From Pseudoalteromonas arctica (GTDB lineage: Bacteria > Pseudomonadota > Gammaproteobacteria > Enterobacterales > Alteromonadaceae): 64,000 nt of DNA. The DNA is taken from assembly GCF_012927645.1 (NCBI RefSeq), contig NZ_JABBMT010000015.1, positions 32,126-96,125 on the forward strand. The letters run 5' to 3'. Made by a program: the position numbers and the translations under genes. Every line of letters begins with the position of its first letter. Position 1 is the first letter of the stretch. Below the pieces are notes generated by a model. The model was not told where the DNA came from and searched no databases. It saw only the letters and a list, made by a program, of their open reading frames with translations. Positions 45,312 through 56,134 of this stretch are shown one piece after another.

Positions 45312-46733
45312 TTATGCTACGCTAGTTAGCGGCTGTGCAAAGCTGCTGGTTTGGGCTTTTGCGCCAAACCAATGAAGTTGGTCATGTAATGAAACAACTT
45401 CACCAATAATTAATAATGCCGGTGAAATAATGCTGTGGCGTTCAATTAAGTCGGCCAGTTCACCTAGTTTACCGGTTACTACGCGTTGATTTTTGCGAGT
45501 ACCGTTTTCAATAATGGCCACCGGTGCATCTGCACTGCGACCATGTTTAAGTAGCTGCGCTTGAATATGGGGAGACTTAATTACACCCATATAAATAGCC
45601 AGAGTTTGGTTTGGTTTTGCCAGTGATTGCCAGTCGAGTTCTTGACCGTCTTTTTTACAGTGACCAGTTACAAATTGTATTGCTTGCGCATGGTCACGGT
45701 GCGTTAGCGGAATACCCGCATAGGCACTACAACCTGCGGCGGCAGTAATGCCTGGGACGATTTGGTAATTTACCTTATTGGCTGCCAGTACTTGAACTTC
45801 TTCACCACCGCGGCCATAAATAAACGGGTCGCCACCTTTAATGCGGCAAACTTTTTTACCTTGTTTGGCAAAATCAACCAGCATTTGGTTTGTATCTTTT
45901 TGGGCTACACTGTGATCGCCCAAACGTTTACCTACACAAATTAAATCAGCATCACGACGGACTAGATCCATAATTTCATCAGATACTAAGTAGTCGTATA
46001 CAACTACATCAGCTTGCTGCATTAATTGCAGTGCTTTTAAGGTTAATAATTCTGGATCACCAGGGCCTGCACCAATAACGTACACTTCGCCTTCGGGCTC
46101 AGGTTTAGCATCTAGTAGCTGTTCGAGTTGCTCGCTCGCTGATTGAGTATCACCACTTTGCACTTTACTGACCACTGATGAATCAAATACCGTTTCCCAA
46201 AACTGGCGGCGATCGGCAAAGTGTTTAAAGCGTTGCTTAACTTTGTCGCGAAAGCTGCTCACTAACGTTGCAAGCGGGCCAATATGTTGTGGGATCAGTG
46301 TTTCGAGTTTTTCGCGTAGTCGCCTTGCTAAAACAGGCGCTGTGCCAGCGCTTGAAATCGCAATAGTAATAGGGTCACGATCAACAATAGAAGGAAAGAT
46401 AAACGTGCACTTAGGTTGATCATCCACCACATTTACAAATACATTTTTTGCGTTGGCAAGTTTAAATACGGTGTTGTTAACAGCGTCATTATCTGTGGCT
46501 GCGATAACCAGCATTTTACCTTCAAGGTGTGATTCCTCGAAGTAAGCGTCAATGAGCGTTACTTCATTGTTTTGTGCATGCTCTTTTAATTCATCACAAA
46601 ACCAAGGTGCTACTAAAGTGACATCAGCGCGAGCTTTCAAAAATGCACGGTACTTTCTAAGCGCTACATCTCCACCGCCAACAACCAATACCGGTTTATT
46701 GTCGAGCTTGGTAAAGATAGGTAAATATTGCAT
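45312..46733 (-). CDS. cysG: Multifunctional siroheme synthase CysG
   Basis: Makes siroheme, the cofactor of sulfite reductase, from uroporphyrinogen III. The N-terminal part (about 1-205) is the dehydrogenase/ferrochelatase: VVGGGDVALRK near 18-27 and FIFPSIVDRDPITIAISSAG near 110-130. The C-terminal part (about 215-460) is the SAM-dependent methyltransferase: VIGAGPGDPELLTLKAL and GGDPFIYGRGGEE. At 473 residues it is the full fused form. AAGGG lies seven bases before the ATG. First gene of the operon; the cysH and cysIJ genes are not in the window. Confidence 0.96.
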   Translation of the reverse strand: MQYLPIFTKLDNKPVLVVGGGDVALRKYRAFLKARADVTLVAPWFCDELKEHAQNNEVTLIDAYFEESHLEGKMLVIAATDNDAVNNTVFKLANAKNVFVNVVDDQPKCTFIFPSIVDRDPITIAISSAGTAPVLARRLREKLETLIPQHIGPLATLVSSFRDKVKQRFKHFADRRQFWETVFDSSVVSKVQSGDTQSASEQLEQLLDAKPEPEGEVYVIGAGPGDPELLTLKALQLMQQADVVVYDYLVSDEIMDLVRRDADLICVGKRLGDHSVAQKDTNQMLVDFAKQGKKVCRIKGGDPFIYGRGGEEVQVLAANKVNYQIVPGITAAAGCSAYAGIPLTHRDHAQAIQFVTGHCKKDGQELDWQSLAKPNQTLAIYMGVIKSPHIQAQLLKHGRSADAPVAIIENGTRKNQRVVTGKLGELADLIERHSIISPALLIIGEVVSLHDQLHWFGAKAQTSSFAQPLTSVA

Positions 46734-46827
46734 GTGTAGACCCTTGGAAAAATTACAGCAAAGATGCTTTTCGGAAACTCAGAATATAGCGGTGTAAGTT
46801 AAGTAAAAAATAATTAAAACCCAGTTA

Positions 46828-46846
46828 ATATAACTAAAAGTTATAT
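46828..46846. promoter_or_regulatory. Palindrome upstream of cysG, candidate CysB site
   Basis: ATATAACT (46828-46835), AAA, AGTTATAT (46839-46846): eight-base perfect arms that contain the T-N11-A core expected for a LysR-type regulator. It lies about 95 bases before the cysG start. CysB, the sulfur-limitation activator, is a LysR-type protein; naming it here is inference. Confidence 0.45.
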
Positions 46847-46892
46847 AGGATTGTCCGCTTTGGCTTGAGGCTTAGTTAATCGGGGATTGCGC

Positions 46893-46922
46893 CGAGTTAC
46901 AAGTGGTCGAGTTACAAGTGGT
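46893..46922. repeat. Perfect 15-base tandem duplication
   Basis: CGAGTTACAAGTGGT occurs at 46893-46907 and again at 46908-46922. It lies between the divergent cysG and deoC genes, about 100 bases before deoC. No function is apparent. Confidence 0.85.
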
Positions 46923-47024
46923 ATAGTCGTGAGCTGAACTACTTATAAGTGTTTGGTTACGAGCTATAGCGAGATTATGGAAATTTGGTACTATTGCTAA
47001 TACATGAACTTACTTGGTGGATTT

Positions 47025-47765
47025 ATGACAACGCAACTAACTGATGCGGCATTGGCCGTGCAATTAATGGATTTAACCAGTTTAAATAGTAATGATAGTG
47101 CGGCAACAATACAGGCCTTGGTGGCTAGTATTAAGCCCAATCTAGGTATTCCGGCTGCAGTGTGTGTTTATAGTGAGTTTGTTGATGGCGCTAAGCTTGC
47201 ATTAGCGGAGCGCGAGCTTAGTTATGTAAAAGTTGCCACAGTAACTAACTTTCCCTCCGGCAATAATGAGCTAAGCGAGGTAATTAATGAAACATTAGTT
47301 GCAATAGAGCGTGGTGCAGATGAAATTGATTTGGTGTTACCGTATCAGGCCTTAATCGCGGGAGACGAAGGCACAGCGCTAGAATATGTGCGCGCCAGTA
47401 AAGAGTGCTGTCCTGAACACGTACAATTAAAAGTAATTATAGAATCCGGCGAACTAAAAACAGCGCAATTGATAACACTGGCGACAGAAATAGCAATTGC
47501 CGGTGGCGCTGACTTTGTTAAAACCAGCACTGGTAAAGTAGCTATAAATGCCACTCTTGAAGCAACCGAAGTGATGTTAAGTACGATTAAAAAGTCGCCG
47601 CATGTAGTCGGTTTTAAAGCAGCAGGTGGTGTGAAAACGGTTATGGATGCAAGTAGTTACTTACAGCTAGCCACTGATATTATGGGTGAAGGTTATTTGA
47701 ATCCGTTAACATTTAGATTTGGTGCATCAAGCCTGTTAGCCGATGTATATGCGGTACTTACCTAG
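47025..47765 (+). CDS. deoC: Deoxyribose-phosphate aldolase DeoC
   Basis: Cleaves 2-deoxyribose 5-phosphate to acetaldehyde and glyceraldehyde 3-phosphate in deoxynucleoside catabolism. The 246-residue product has LMDLTSLN near 14-21, TVTNFPSGN, the ADEIDLVLPY strand, ADFVKTSTGK carrying the Schiff-base lysine, and GFKAAGGVKT with the proton-relay lysine. RFGASSLLADV closes the protein. I start at ATG 47025, which has GGTGGA just upstream; the ATG seven codons earlier lacks a site. It stands apart from other deo genes in this window. Confidence 0.94.
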   Translation: MTTQLTDAALAVQLMDLTSLNSNDSAATIQALVASIKPNLGIPAAVCVYSEFVDGAKLALAERELSYVKVATVTNFPSGNNELSEVINETLVAIERGADEIDLVLPYQALIAGDEGTALEYVRASKECCPEHVQLKVIIESGELKTAQLITLATEIAIAGGADFVKTSTGKVAINATLEATEVMLSTIKKSPHVVGFKAAGGVKTVMDASSYLQLATDIMGEGYLNPLTFRFGASSLLADVYAVLT

Positions 47766-47933
47766 TTGCAGTGTGATTTTTATCAAGGTGAAATATTACA
47801 ATTAGTGTAACTCCGTTATTTTATTGTGAAAGGTGATCATATTAACTAACGTACGAAAGAAGTTGATTTGGTTATTTCATAACTAACAGGTTAATTAGCC
47901 CTTAATATTTTGTCAGATGGGTATCTTTTACAC

Positions 47934-47961
47934 TTGTGTTAATGAATTGCGTAAGTATAAT
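47934..47961 (+). promoter_or_regulatory. Promoter of tRNA-Trp
   Basis: -35 TTGTGT (47934-47939), 16-base spacer, -10 TATAAT (47956-47961), followed by a G+C-containing stretch before the tRNA at 47977. The start point would be about ten bases before the mature 5' end. Confidence 0.7.
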
Positions 47962-47976
47962 AGGCATCCACTTTGC

Positions 47977-48053
47977 AGGGGCGTAGTTCCAATTGGTAGA
48001 ACAGCGGTCTCCAAAACCGATGGTTGGGAGTTCGAGTCTCTCCGCCCCTGCCA
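47977..48053 (+). tRNA. tRNA-Trp (anticodon CCA)
   Basis: The cloverleaf can be drawn by hand: acceptor stem AGGGGCG with CGCCCCT, anticodon loop CTCCAAA giving CCA, T-arm with GTTCGAGTC, discriminator G and encoded CCA end. It lies 132 bases upstream of secE and has its own promoter; it may be cotranscribed with secE-nusG. Confidence 0.97.
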
Positions 48054-48185
48054 TTTTATCCTGTTTGTGGGTAAAGTCTGAGGTTAAAAATCGGTTTAAA
48101 TAAGTCTGTTTTTAAGTTTGGATTTTAATGGATTAACCCTGCCATAGTGTAGGGTTGTTGTGTCTGTAGTTAAGGTAATAATATT

Positions 48186-48563
48186 ATGAGCACGAATGTA
48201 GAAACTCCATCAAGTGCGATGGATTCAGTAAAGTGGCTTGTGGCAATTGCGCTACTTGCAGGCGCAGTAGTTGGTAACTATATGTACGCAGATCAGTCTG
48301 TGTTATTACGTGCTATTGGTGTTGTTGTTGCCGTTGCCGCAGGTTTGGGCATTGCATCACAAACTGAAAAAGGGCGTACCTTTCTTGCTTTTGCAAAAGA
48401 AGCACGCATAGAAGTACGTAAAGTAGTGTGGCCTACTCGCCAAGAAACTACCCATACGACATTTATTGTAATGGTTGCAACTGCGATTATGGCACTTATC
48501 CTTTGGGGATTAGATGGCATTTTATTCCGCGCAGTAGGCTTTTTAACTGGATTGGAGATCTGA
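48186..48563 (+). CDS. secE: Preprotein translocase subunit SecE
   Basis: SecE clamps the SecY channel. The 125-residue product is of the long gammaproteobacterial type with three membrane segments (about 15-34, 40-60 and 92-120) and the conserved amphipathic [18 protein letters not shown] near 74-91 before the last segment. AAGGTAATAATATT lies before the ATG. It is directly followed by nusG (4-base gap), the usual pair between tRNA and ribosomal genes. SecY lies in the spc operon at 28 kb. Confidence 0.96.
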   Translation: MSTNVETPSSAMDSVKWLVAIALLAGAVVGNYMYADQSVLLRAIGVVVAVAAGLGIASQTEKGRTFLAFAKEARIEVRKVVWPTRQETTHTTFIVMVATAIMALILWGLDGILFRAVGFLTGLEI

Positions 48564-48567
48564 TCCC

Positions 48568-49125
48568 ATGTCGGATGAGAACAACGAAAAGAAGCTACGT
48601 TGGTACGTAGTACAGGCTTTCTCAGGTTATGAGAAGCGTGTTGCACAAACTATTCTTGAGCATATCAAGATCGAAGGTTTGGAAGATAGCTTTGGTGAAG
48701 TATTAGTACCTACTGAAGAAGTGGTTGAGATGCGCGCTGGTCAAAAGCGTAAATCTGAGCGTAAGTTCTTCCCAGGTTATGTACTTATTCAAATGGATAT
48801 GAATGATGCAAGCTGGCACTTAGTGAACAGCACTGCACGTGTAATGGGCTTTATTGGTGGAACGTCTGATCGTCCTGCACCAATTAGTTCAAAAGAAGCT
48901 GACCGTATTCTTAACCGTTTACAAGAAAACGCTGAAGCGCCGAAGCCAGCAACGTTATTTGAACCAGGTGAAGTGGTTCGTGTTGTTGACGGCCCATTTG
49001 CTGATTTCAGTGGTGTGGTTGAAGCTGTGGACTATGAAAAGAGCCGCGTAAAAGTATCGGTACTTATCTTTGGTCGTTCAACACCGGTTGATCTTGAATT
49101 CGGTCAAGTTGAGCAAGATAGATAA
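48568..49125 (+). CDS. nusG: Transcription antitermination/termination factor NusG
   Basis: NusG binds RNA polymerase through its N-terminal domain and links it to Rho or to the ribosome through its C-terminal KOW domain. The 185-residue product has [20 protein letters not shown] near 12-31, [20 protein letters not shown] near 49-68, FPGYVLIQM, and [23 protein letters not shown] near 131-150. The length is near E. coli NusG (181). A hairpin terminator follows within 60 bases. Confidence 0.97.
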   Translation: MSDENNEKKLRWYVVQAFSGYEKRVAQTILEHIKIEGLEDSFGEVLVPTEEVVEMRAGQKRKSERKFFPGYVLIQMDMNDASWHLVNSTARVMGFIGGTSDRPAPISSKEADRILNRLQENAEAPKPATLFEPGEVVRVVDGPFADFSGVVEAVDYEKSRVKVSVLIFGRSTPVDLEFGQVEQDR

Positions 49126-49175
49126 AAAAATTAACTGATTTATACCAAAAAATATATTGTTTGGTATAAAGCTTG

Positions 49176-49216
49176 AAAAAGGCCGCTGATTAACTTATAA
49201 TCAGCGGCCTTTTTGT
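49176..49216 (+). terminator. Terminator after nusG
   Basis: Perfect 17-base stem (49176-49192 with 49198-49214) beginning AAAAAGGCCGC and ending GCGGCCTTTTT. A smaller TATACCAAA/TTTGGTATA hairpin (49141-49149, 49160-49168) lies just before it. This means rplKA must have their own promoter in 49215-49341, which I could not assign. Confidence 0.92.
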
Positions 49217-49341
49217 ATTCAAAGTAAGCATTTATTGGTTTGTATACAGAAAAGTGAGAAACCAATTTTTAAACTGGGAAGCCGCTAGAGTACGCGTCCT
49301 CGCGCGCACAAGGCTAAGACCCACCTAATGAGGTATTTATA

Positions 49342-49770
49342 ATGGCTAAGAAAGTTGAAGCTCTAATCAAGCTACAAGTTGCTGCTGGTATGGCTAACCC
49401 TAGTCCTCCAGTAGGTCCAGCACTAGGTCAACACGGTGTAAACATCATGGAATTCTGTAAAGCGTTCAACGCACGTACAGAATCTATCGAAAAAGGCGCT
49501 CCAGTTCCTGTAGTGATCTCTGTTTACGGCGACCGTTCATTTACGTTCGACATGAAAACGCCACCGGCTGCTTACTTACTTAAGAAAGCTGCAGGTATCA
49601 AATCTGGTTCAGGCCGTCCTAACACTGAAAAAGTAGGCACAGTAACTCGTGCTCAACTTGAAGAAATCGTTGAGACTAAAAAACCTGACCTTACAGCTTC
49701 TGATTTAGAAGCTGCGGTTCGCACTATCGCAGGTTCTGCGCGTGCGATGGGCTTGAACGTAGAGGACTAA
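49342..49770 (+). CDS. rplK: Large-subunit ribosomal protein uL11
   Basis: L11 binds the GTPase-associated centre of 23S rRNA and is needed for RelA activation. The 142-residue product equals E. coli in length: [20 protein letters not shown] near 8-27 (the proline-rich thiostrepton-related region) and [20 protein letters not shown] near 91-110. The ATG at 49342 follows GAGG. In E. coli, L1 represses this pair by binding the leader; the leader here was not analysed for an L1 site. Confidence 0.97.
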   Translation: MAKKVEALIKLQVAAGMANPSPPVGPALGQHGVNIMEFCKAFNARTESIEKGAPVPVVISVYGDRSFTFDMKTPPAAYLLKKAAGIKSGSGRPNTEKVGTVTRAQLEEIVETKKPDLTASDLEAAVRTIAGSARAMGLNVED

Positions 49771-49774
49771 GATA

Positions 49775-50479
49775 ATGGCTAAATTAACTAAACGTATGCG
49801 TACTATCCGCGAAAAAGTGGAAGTAACTAAAGATTACGAAATCACCGAAGCAGTTGCTCTTTTAAAAGAGTTAGCGACAGCTAAATTCCTAGAAAGTGTT
49901 GACGTTGCTGTTAACCTTGGTATCGATGCTCGTAAATCTGACCAAAACGTTCGTGGTGCAACTGTACTACCTCACGGTACTGGTCGTGACGTTCGCGTAG
50001 CAGTGTTCACACAAGGCGCTAACGCAGAAGCTGCGAAAGAAGCTGGTGCTGAACTAGTAGGTATGGAAGATCTTGCTGAGCTAGTTAAAAAAGGCGAGAT
50101 GAACTTTGACGTTGTTGTTGCATCACCAGACGCTATGCGTGTTGTTGGTCAACTAGGTCAAATCTTAGGCCCGCGTGGTCTAATGCCAAACCCTAAAACT
50201 GGTACTGTAACACCTAACGTTGCAGAAGCAGTTAAAAATGCTAAAGCTGGTCAAGTGCGTTATCGCAATGACAAAAATGGTATCATCCATACTACTATTG
50301 GTAAGGTTGATTTCACAGCTGAGCAACTTCAACAAAACCTTGAGTCGCTAATTGTTGCGCTTAAAAAGGCCAAGCCTTCACAAGCAAAAGGTGTTTACGT
50401 TAAGAAAGTAACCATCTCTACAACAATGGGCGCAGGTGTTTCTGTTGACCAAAGCACTTTAACAACTGCTGTTGTTTAA
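49775..50479 (+). CDS. rplA: Large-subunit ribosomal protein uL1
   Basis: L1 forms the mobile stalk that handles the E-site tRNA. The 234-residue product equals the E. coli length, with [20 protein letters not shown] at the start, [21 protein letters not shown] ([20 protein letters not shown] near 45-64), [20 protein letters not shown] near 128-147 and a C-terminal [12 protein letters not shown]. It lies 4 bases after rplK, so the pair is coupled. The last part of the gene precedes the promoter of the rplJ unit. Confidence 0.97.
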   Translation: MAKLTKRMRTIREKVEVTKDYEITEAVALLKELATAKFLESVDVAVNLGIDARKSDQNVRGATVLPHGTGRDVRVAVFTQGANAEAAKEAGAELVGMEDLAELVKKGEMNFDVVVASPDAMRVVGQLGQILGPRGLMPNPKTGTVTPNVAEAVKNAKAGQVRYRNDKNGIIHTTIGKVDFTAEQLQQNLESLIVALKKAKPSQAKGVYVKKVTISTTMGAGVSVDQSTLTTAVV

Positions 50480-50486
50480 TTGAGTG

Positions 50487-50523
50487 TTTACATGGCGTGA
50501 AATTTATACTATAATTTCGCGCC
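50487..50523 (+). promoter_or_regulatory. Promoter of the rplJL-rpoBC unit
   Basis: -35 TTTACA (50487-50492), 17-base spacer, perfect -10 TATAAT (50510-50515), then G+C-rich TTCGCGCC. It overlaps a 13-base inverted repeat (50492-50504 with 50513-50525, one G-T pair) that could alternatively end rplKA transcripts. The place matches the E. coli rplJ promoter. Confidence 0.7.
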
Positions 50524-50599
50524 ATTTTGCTGATTAATTTAATTACTTGGCAAAGTAAAGAATTCGGGTTGAAGTCCATAATTTCGGTGCGCTTTAGGG

Positions 50600-50802
50600 C
50601 AAACCGATAAATTGGGCTTCCGTCCAAGACCGTAGGTGGCTTCAGCCTTAATATTCACCTACGTAGACGGTGTGAATCCCCAGATAGATTTTTCCTAATC
50701 TTCTGGCTCTCGCCGTAAAAAGCATCCTTATCTTGTTTGATAGGGAAGAGTAGAACAGGGAAGCCGAATGTCGGTGACCCCATTAAACCAGGAGTAACAC
50801 CC
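50600..50802 (+). ncRNA. L10 leader (autoregulatory mRNA structure)
   Basis: The 5' region of rplJ carries an L10-type leader: outer stem CCGTC (50620-50624) with GACGG (50666-50670) and inner stem CGTAGGTG (50631-50638) with CACCTACG (50656-50663), as in the E. coli element bound by L10-(L12)4. Further stems reach down to the AGGAG ribosome site at 50790-50794. When the stalk complex is in excess it binds here and lowers translation of rplJ and rplL. Confidence 0.8.
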
Positions 50803-51297
50803 ATGGCTTTAAATCTTCAAGGCAAAAAAGCAATTGTTGCTGAAGTCAACGAAGCAGCCAATGGTGCTCTATCTGCAGTAGTTGCAGATTCTCGTGGTGT
50901 AACAGTTGGCGCAATTACTGCCCTTCGTAAAGAAGCTCGTGCAAATGGTGTATGGATGAAAGTTGTCCGTAACACGCTAGCTAAACGTGCTCTTGAAGGA
51001 ACAGATTTTGAATGCCTTTCTGATTCATTTGTTGGTCCAAGCTTAATCGCTTTCTCATCAGAGCACCCAGGTGCTGCTGCGCGTATCTTTTCTGATTTTG
51101 CAAAAAAGAACGAGAAATTTGAGCTTAAAACGGCCGCTTTTGAAGGAAATGTTGTTGATGCAGCAATGCTTGCTACATTACCTACATACGATGAAGCTGT
51201 TGCACGCTTAATGAGCGCTATGAAAGAAGCGTCTGCTGGCAAATTGTGTAAAACAATTGAAGCAGTACGTGTACAGAAAGAAGAGCAAGCTGCTTAA
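50803..51297 (+). CDS. rplJ: Large-subunit ribosomal protein uL10
   Basis: L10 is the base of the ribosomal stalk, anchoring L7/L12 dimers. The 164-residue product has [20 protein letters not shown] at the start, [20 protein letters not shown] near 27-46 and a C-terminal helix that binds L12. It equals E. coli L10 within a residue. The ATG at 50803 has AGGAG eight bases upstream; an open frame from 50737 is only leader. Regulation is by the leader above. Confidence 0.97.
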   Translation: MALNLQGKKAIVAEVNEAANGALSAVVADSRGVTVGAITALRKEARANGVWMKVVRNTLAKRALEGTDFECLSDSFVGPSLIAFSSEHPGAAARIFSDFAKKNEKFELKTAAFEGNVVDAAMLATLPTYDEAVARLMSAMKEASAGKLCKTIEAVRVQKEEQAA

Positions 51298-51371
51298 TTT
51301 TAAGCTGTTTAATCCCTTTCGGTGTAAAATTTTTTTGGACTTAAAGTCCGTTAATTATTAGGAAATTTGTA

Positions 51372-51734
51372 ATGTCTGTAACTAAAGACCAAATCCTTGA
51401 CGCAATTGCTGAAATGTCAGTAATGGACGTTGTTGCTCTTGTTGAAGCAATGGAAGAAAAATTCGGCGTAACAGCTGCAGCTGCTATGGTAGCAGGTCCT
51501 GCTGCTGAAGCTGCTGAAGAGAAAACAGAATTTGACGTAATCCTTACTGGCGCTGGCGCTAATAAAGTTGCGGCAATCAAAGCTGTTCGTAGCGCAACTG
51601 GCTTAGGCCTTAAAGAAGCGAAAGCTCTTGTTGAAGCTGCTCCTACACCTGTTAAAGAAGGTGTATCTAAAGAAGAAGCTGAAGCGCTTGCTAAAGACCT
51701 TACTGAAGCTGGTGCTGAAGTTGAGGTTAAGTAA
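51372..51734 (+). CDS. rplL: Large-subunit ribosomal protein bL12
   Basis: L7/L12 stalk protein that recruits elongation factors. The 120-residue product has the N-terminal dimer domain [20 protein letters not shown], the Ala/Glu-rich hinge near 38-52 ([15 protein letters not shown]) and the C-terminal factor-binding domain [20 protein letters not shown] with [20 protein letters not shown]. Translated from a good AGGAA site. A partial terminator follows before rpoB. Confidence 0.97.
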   Translation: MSVTKDQILDAIAEMSVMDVVALVEAMEEKFGVTAAAAMVAGPAAEAAEEKTEFDVILTGAGANKVAAIKAVRSATGLGLKEAKALVEAAPTPVKEGVSKEEAEALAKDLTEAGAEVEVK

Positions 51735-51772
51735 TTTAGCTTTTGCTAAGTTCGCTGTCTGAGAAATCAGGC

Positions 51773-51806
51773 AAGGGCTGGTGATTATTTAATCACCGGC
51801 CTTTTT
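51773..51806 (+). terminator. Attenuator between rplL and rpoB
   Basis: Hairpin GGCTGGTGATT (51776-51787) with AATCACCGGCC (51791-51801), one G-T pair, followed by TTTTTGC. In E. coli the same place holds a partial terminator that sets a lower rpoBC to rplJL ratio; a similar role is inferred. Confidence 0.75.
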
Positions 51807-52005
51807 GCGCTATAGAGCGATGTATTCCTATCGCGCAAATAAAATCTAATTTTCTCTTTACTTTCAACGCTTTATAGTTTGCTAGTGTTAAAGTGGGAGT
51901 TAATTGGAACAACAATTAAATGTTGTACAATCTTGGCTTAGATGCCAGTTAAGTCTGTTCTTACAAGAACAGGTCGGGTCAAAGATCAGCAAGCTGAGGA
52001 ACCCC

Positions 52006-55000
52006 ATGGCTTACTCTTATTCTGAAAAGAAACGTATCCGTAAGGATTTTGGTAAACGTCCACAAGTTTTGGATATACCTTTCTTACTGTCAACCCAGTT
52101 AGAATCGTTTAAAAAATTCTTAGTGCCGGACGCTGATGGCGATCATGGTTTGGAAGCTGCCTTCCGTTCTGTGTTCCCTATTAAAAGCTACTCGGGAAAT
52201 TCTGAGCTTCAATACGTAAGTTATCGTATTGGTGAGCCAGTTTTCGATGTAAAAGAATGTCAAATTCGCGGTGTGACTTATTCTGCTCCACTTCGCGTAA
52301 AACTACGCCTTGTGGTGATGGATAAAGAAGCGCCAGGCACAGTTAAAGACATTAAAGAGCAAGAAGTTTACATGGGCGAAATTCCGCTCATGACCGATAC
52401 CGGTACTTTTGTAATCAATGGTACAGAGCGTGTTATCGTTTCTCAGCTACACCGTAGCCCTGGTGTATTCTTTGATAACGACCGCGGTAAAACTCACTCA
52501 TCAGGTAAAGTGCTTTATAACGCACGTGTTATCCCATACCGTGGTTCATGGTTAGATTTTGAGTTTGATGCAAAAGATAACTTATATGTACGTATTGACC
52601 GTCGTCGTAAATTACCGGCGTCAATCATGTTACGTGCACTTGAGTACACGACAGAAGAGATCTTAAACATCTTCTTCGAAACCACTGCGTTTGAAGTAAC
52701 TGACGGTAAAGTTCTTATGGAACTTGTGCCATCACGTTTACGTGGTGAAACCGCTGCCTTTGATATAAAAAGTGAAGACGGTGAAGTGTTCGTTGAGTCT
52801 GGCCGTCGTGTAACAGCGCGTCATATCAAGAGCATTGAGAAAAAAGGCATTAGCCATTTAGAAGTACCCCATGAGTATATCATTGGCCGTGTAATTGCTA
52901 AAAACTATGTTGATGAGTCAACAGGTGAAGTAATTGCCAACGCGAATGATGAATTAACTCTAGAGTTAATGGCTGAATTGGTTAAAGCAGGTCACACTAA
53001 AATTGATACTCTATATATCAATGAAGTGGACAGCGGTGCATACATTTCTGATACCTTGCGTATCGATTCAAGCACTAACCGCTTAGAAGCACTAGTAGAA
53101 ATTTATCGCATGATGCGCCCTGGCGAGCCACCGACGAAAGACGCGGCTGAAGCCTTATTTGAGAACTTGTTCTTCTCTGAAGAACGTTATGACTTATCTA
53201 CTGTAGGTCGTATGAAGTTCAATAGCCGTGTTGGTTATGACACTGACACAGGCCCAGGCACATTAAGCAAAGAAGACATCGTGTCTGTTATGAAAGTATT
53301 AATTGCTATTCGTAACGGTCAAGGCGATGTTGATGATATCGACCACTTAGGCAACCGTCGTATTCGTAGTGTTGGCGAAATGGCTGAGAATCAGTTCCGT
53401 GTAGGTTTAGTACGTGTAGAGCGTGCTGTACGTGAGCGTTTAAGCTTAGGTGACCTAGACGCGATCATGCCACAAGATCTTATTAACGCTAAACCTATTT
53501 CGGCAGCAGTTAAAGAGTTCTTCGGCTCGTCTCAGTTATCACAGTTTATGGACCAAAATAACCCGCTATCAGAAGTGACGCACAAACGTCGTATTTCTGC
53601 ATTAGGTCCGGGCGGTCTAACGCGTGAACGCGCTGGCTTTGAAGTACGTGATGTTCACGTAACTCACTATGGTCGCGTATGTCCAATCGAGACTCCTGAG
53701 GGTCCAAACATCGGTCTAATTAACTCACTGTCTACGTACGCACGTACCAATGACTATGGTTTCTTAGAAACACCTTACCGCAAAGTGGTAGACGGTGTGG
53801 TAACTGATGAAGTTGATTACTTATCAGCTATTGAAGAAGGTCAGTTTGTTATCGCACAGGCGAACTCAAACTTAACTGAAAGCAATGAGTTTGTTGATGA
53901 ATTAATCCCATGTCGCCACAAAGGTGAATCAACCTTTATGGGTCGCATAGATCAGCAATATATGGATGTATCACCACAACAGGTGATCTCTGTAGCGGCA
54001 GCACTTATCCCGTTCCTAGAACACGATGATGCTAACCGTGCATTGATGGGTTCAAACATGCAACGTCAAGCTGTACCAACATTGAAAGCGGACAAGCCGT
54101 TAGTAGGTACTGGTATTGAGTTAACACTAGCGAAAGATTCTGGTGTAACGATTGTTGCAAAACGTGGTGGTGAAGTAATGTATGCTGACGCAAGTCGCAT
54201 CGTTGTTAATGTACATGAAGAAGAGCGCATTCCTGGTGAAGCGGGCATCGACATCTACAACTTAACCAAATACACACGTTCTAACCAAAACACATGTATT
54301 AACCAAAAACCAACTTGTATGGTTGGCGAACCGGTTACTCGTGGTGACGTGTTAGCAGATGGTCCGTCGACTGACTTAGGTGACTTAGCCCTTGGTCAAA
54401 ACTTGCGCGTGGCATTCATGCCATGGAACGGTTATAACTTCGAGGATTCAATCCTACTATCAGAGCGCGTAGTTGAAGAAGATCGTCTCACGACTATCCA
54501 TATTCAAGAACTACAGTGTGTTGCCCGTGATACTAAGTTAGGTCCTGAAGAAATCACTGCAGATATCCCGAATGTGGGTGAATCTGCACTAGGCAAGCTT
54601 GATGAATCAGGTGTTGTTTATATCGGTGCTGAAGTTAAAGGCGGCGATATCCTAGTAGGTAAAGTGACTCCGAAAGGCGAAACGCAATTAACTCCTGAAG
54701 AGAAGCTACTACGAGCTATCTTTGGTGAGAAAGCGTCTGACGTTAAAGACAGTTCATTACGTGTACCAAACTCTGTAACTGGTACTGTAATCGACGTGCA
54801 AGTTTTCACCCGTGATGGTGTTGAAAAAGACAAGCGCGCGCTAGAAGTTGAAGAGATGCAACTTCGTGACGCGAAAAAAGACTTTAACGAAGAATTTCGT
54901 ATTCTTGAAGCAGGCGTGTTAGATCGTGCTCGTAAGTTACTTATCGCAGCCGGTCAAGATGAAGATAGATTAGCGTCATTGAATGCTGAGAAGCTACTAA

Positions 55001-56031
55001 CTCAAAGTCTTGCAGAAGAAGATAAGCAAGCTGAACTTGAGCAACTAGCAGCCCAGTACGATGAACTAAAAGCTGAATACGATAAAAAGTTTGAAAACAA
55101 ACGTCGTAAAATTACCCAAGGTGATGACCTAGCACCAGGTGTACTGAAGATTGTTAAAGTATACCTAGCTGTTAAACGTCGTATCCAACCAGGTGATAAA
55201 ATGGCGGGTCGTCACGGTAACAAAGGTGTTATCTCGACTATCGTACCAGTAGAAGATATGCCATACGACGACAAAGGTCGTACTGTTGATATCGTACTTA
55301 ACCCGCTGGGTGTACCATCACGTATGAACATCGGTCAGATCCTTGAAACACATATGGGTCTAGCTGCTCGTGGTATTGGTGAGCGTATTGAAGAAATGAT
55401 GAAAGAACAACGTGAGCTTCATGAGCTGCGTAACTTCATCAAGCAAGCATACGAAATTGGTGAATCTCGTCAGTTCGTAGACATTGCTAGCTTCACAGAT
55501 GACGAAATTCGTCGTTTGGCTGAAAACTTAAAAGGTGGTTTACCAATCGCCACTCCTGCATTTGATGGCGCGAAAGAAAGCGAAATCAAAGATATGCTAG
55601 AGCTAGGCGGCTACCCTCGTAGTGGTCAGGTTACACTTTATGATGGCCGTACTGGCGATCAGTTTGAACGTCAAGTAACCGTAGGTTACATGTACATGCT
55701 GAAATTGAATCACTTAGTTGATGACAAAATGCATGCACGTTCTACTGGTTCTTATAGCCTTGTTACTCAGCAGCCGCTGGGTGGTAAAGCACAGTTCGGT
55801 GGCCAGCGTTTCGGTGAGATGGAAGTATGGGCACTAGAAGCATACGGTGCCGCTTACACTCTACAAGAAATGTTAACAGTGAAATCGGATGACGTGAACG
55901 GTCGTACTAAGATGTATAAAAACATCGTTGATGGTAACCATAAAATGGAACCAGGTATGCCAGAATCGTTCAACGTATTGTTGAAAGAAATCCGCTCACT
56001 GGGTATCAACATCGAGTTGGAAGAAAATTAA
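52006..56031 (+). CDS. rpoB: RNA polymerase beta subunit
   Basis: Catalytic core subunit with rpoC. The 1341-residue product (E. coli 1342) starts [20 protein letters not shown]. The rifampicin region is [20 protein letters not shown] and [12 protein letters not shown], identical in the key positions to the wild-type E. coli segment, so no resistance change is seen. The C-terminal [17 protein letters not shown] and [15 protein letters not shown] blocks contact beta-prime. ATG 52006 has GAGGA five bases upstream, the same arrangement as in E. coli; a frame open from 51904 is leader. Confidence 0.98.
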   Translation: MAYSYSEKKRIRKDFGKRPQVLDIPFLLSTQLESFKKFLVPDADGDHGLEAAFRSVFPIKSYSGNSELQYVSYRIGEPVFDVKECQIRGVTYSAPLRVKLRLVVMDKEAPGTVKDIKEQEVYMGEIPLMTDTGTFVINGTERVIVSQLHRSPGVFFDNDRGKTHSSGKVLYNARVIPYRGSWLDFEFDAKDNLYVRIDRRRKLPASIMLRALEYTTEEILNIFFETTAFEVTDGKVLMELVPSRLRGETAAFDIKSEDGEVFVESGRRVTARHIKSIEKKGISHLEVPHEYIIGRVIAKNYVDESTGEVIANANDELTLELMAELVKAGHTKIDTLYINEVDSGAYISDTLRIDSSTNRLEALVEIYRMMRPGEPPTKDAAEALFENLFFSEERYDLSTVGRMKFNSRVGYDTDTGPGTLSKEDIVSVMKVLIAIRNGQGDVDDIDHLGNRRIRSVGEMAENQFRVGLVRVERAVRERLSLGDLDAIMPQDLINAKPISAAVKEFFGSSQLSQFMDQNNPLSEVTHKRRISALGPGGLTRERAGFEVRDVHVTHYGRVCPIETPEGPNIGLINSLSTYARTNDYGFLETPYRKVVDGVVTDEVDYLSAIEEGQFVIAQANSNLTESNEFVDELIPCRHKGESTFMGRIDQQYMDVSPQQVISVAAALIPFLEHDDANRALMGSNMQRQAVPTLKADKPLVGTGIELTLAKDSGVTIVAKRGGEVMYADASRIVVNVHEEERIPGEAGIDIYNLTKYTRSNQNTCINQKPTCMVGEPVTRGDVLADGPSTDLGDLALGQNLRVAFMPWNGYNFEDSILLSERVVEEDRLTTIHIQELQCVARDTKLGPEEITADIPNVGESALGKLDESGVVYIGAEVKGGDILVGKVTPKGETQLTPEEKLLRAIFGEKASDVKDSSLRVPNSVTGTVIDVQVFTRDGVEKDKRALEVEEMQLRDAKKDFNEEFRILEAGVLDRARKLLIAAGQDEDRLASLNAEKLLTQSLAEEDKQAELEQLAAQYDELKAEYDKKFENKRRKITQGDDLAPGVLKIVKVYLAVKRRIQPGDKMAGRHGNKGVISTIVPVEDMPYDDKGRTVDIVLNPLGVPSRMNIGQILETHMGLAARGIGERIEEMMKEQRELHELRNFIKQAYEIGESRQFVDIASFTDDEIRRLAENLKGGLPIATPAFDGAKESEIKDMLELGGYPRSGQVTLYDGRTGDQFERQVTVGYMYMLKLNHLVDDKMHARSTGSYSLVTQQPLGGKAQFGGQRFGEMEVWALEAYGAAYTLQEMLTVKSDDVNGRTKMYKNIVDGNHKMEPGMPESFNVLLKEIRSLGINIELEEN

Positions 56032-56134
56032 GCCAATTAGATGCTGCAGCTAGCCTGCAGCATCTGTTACGGCCGAATAGAATGTAGGGACGAAATCATC
56101 CGTCCTCAAGATTAACTCCGACAGGAGAGCTAAG

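Noticed and set aside
49260..49341. L1-binding leader upstream of rplK
   Set aside because: The place is right by analogy with E. coli, but I could not identify the characteristic L1 stem and loop by eye.
51904..52005. Extended N-terminus of rpoB
   Set aside because: The extra 34 residues do not match RpoB, and the GAGGA site sits exactly before ATG 52006.
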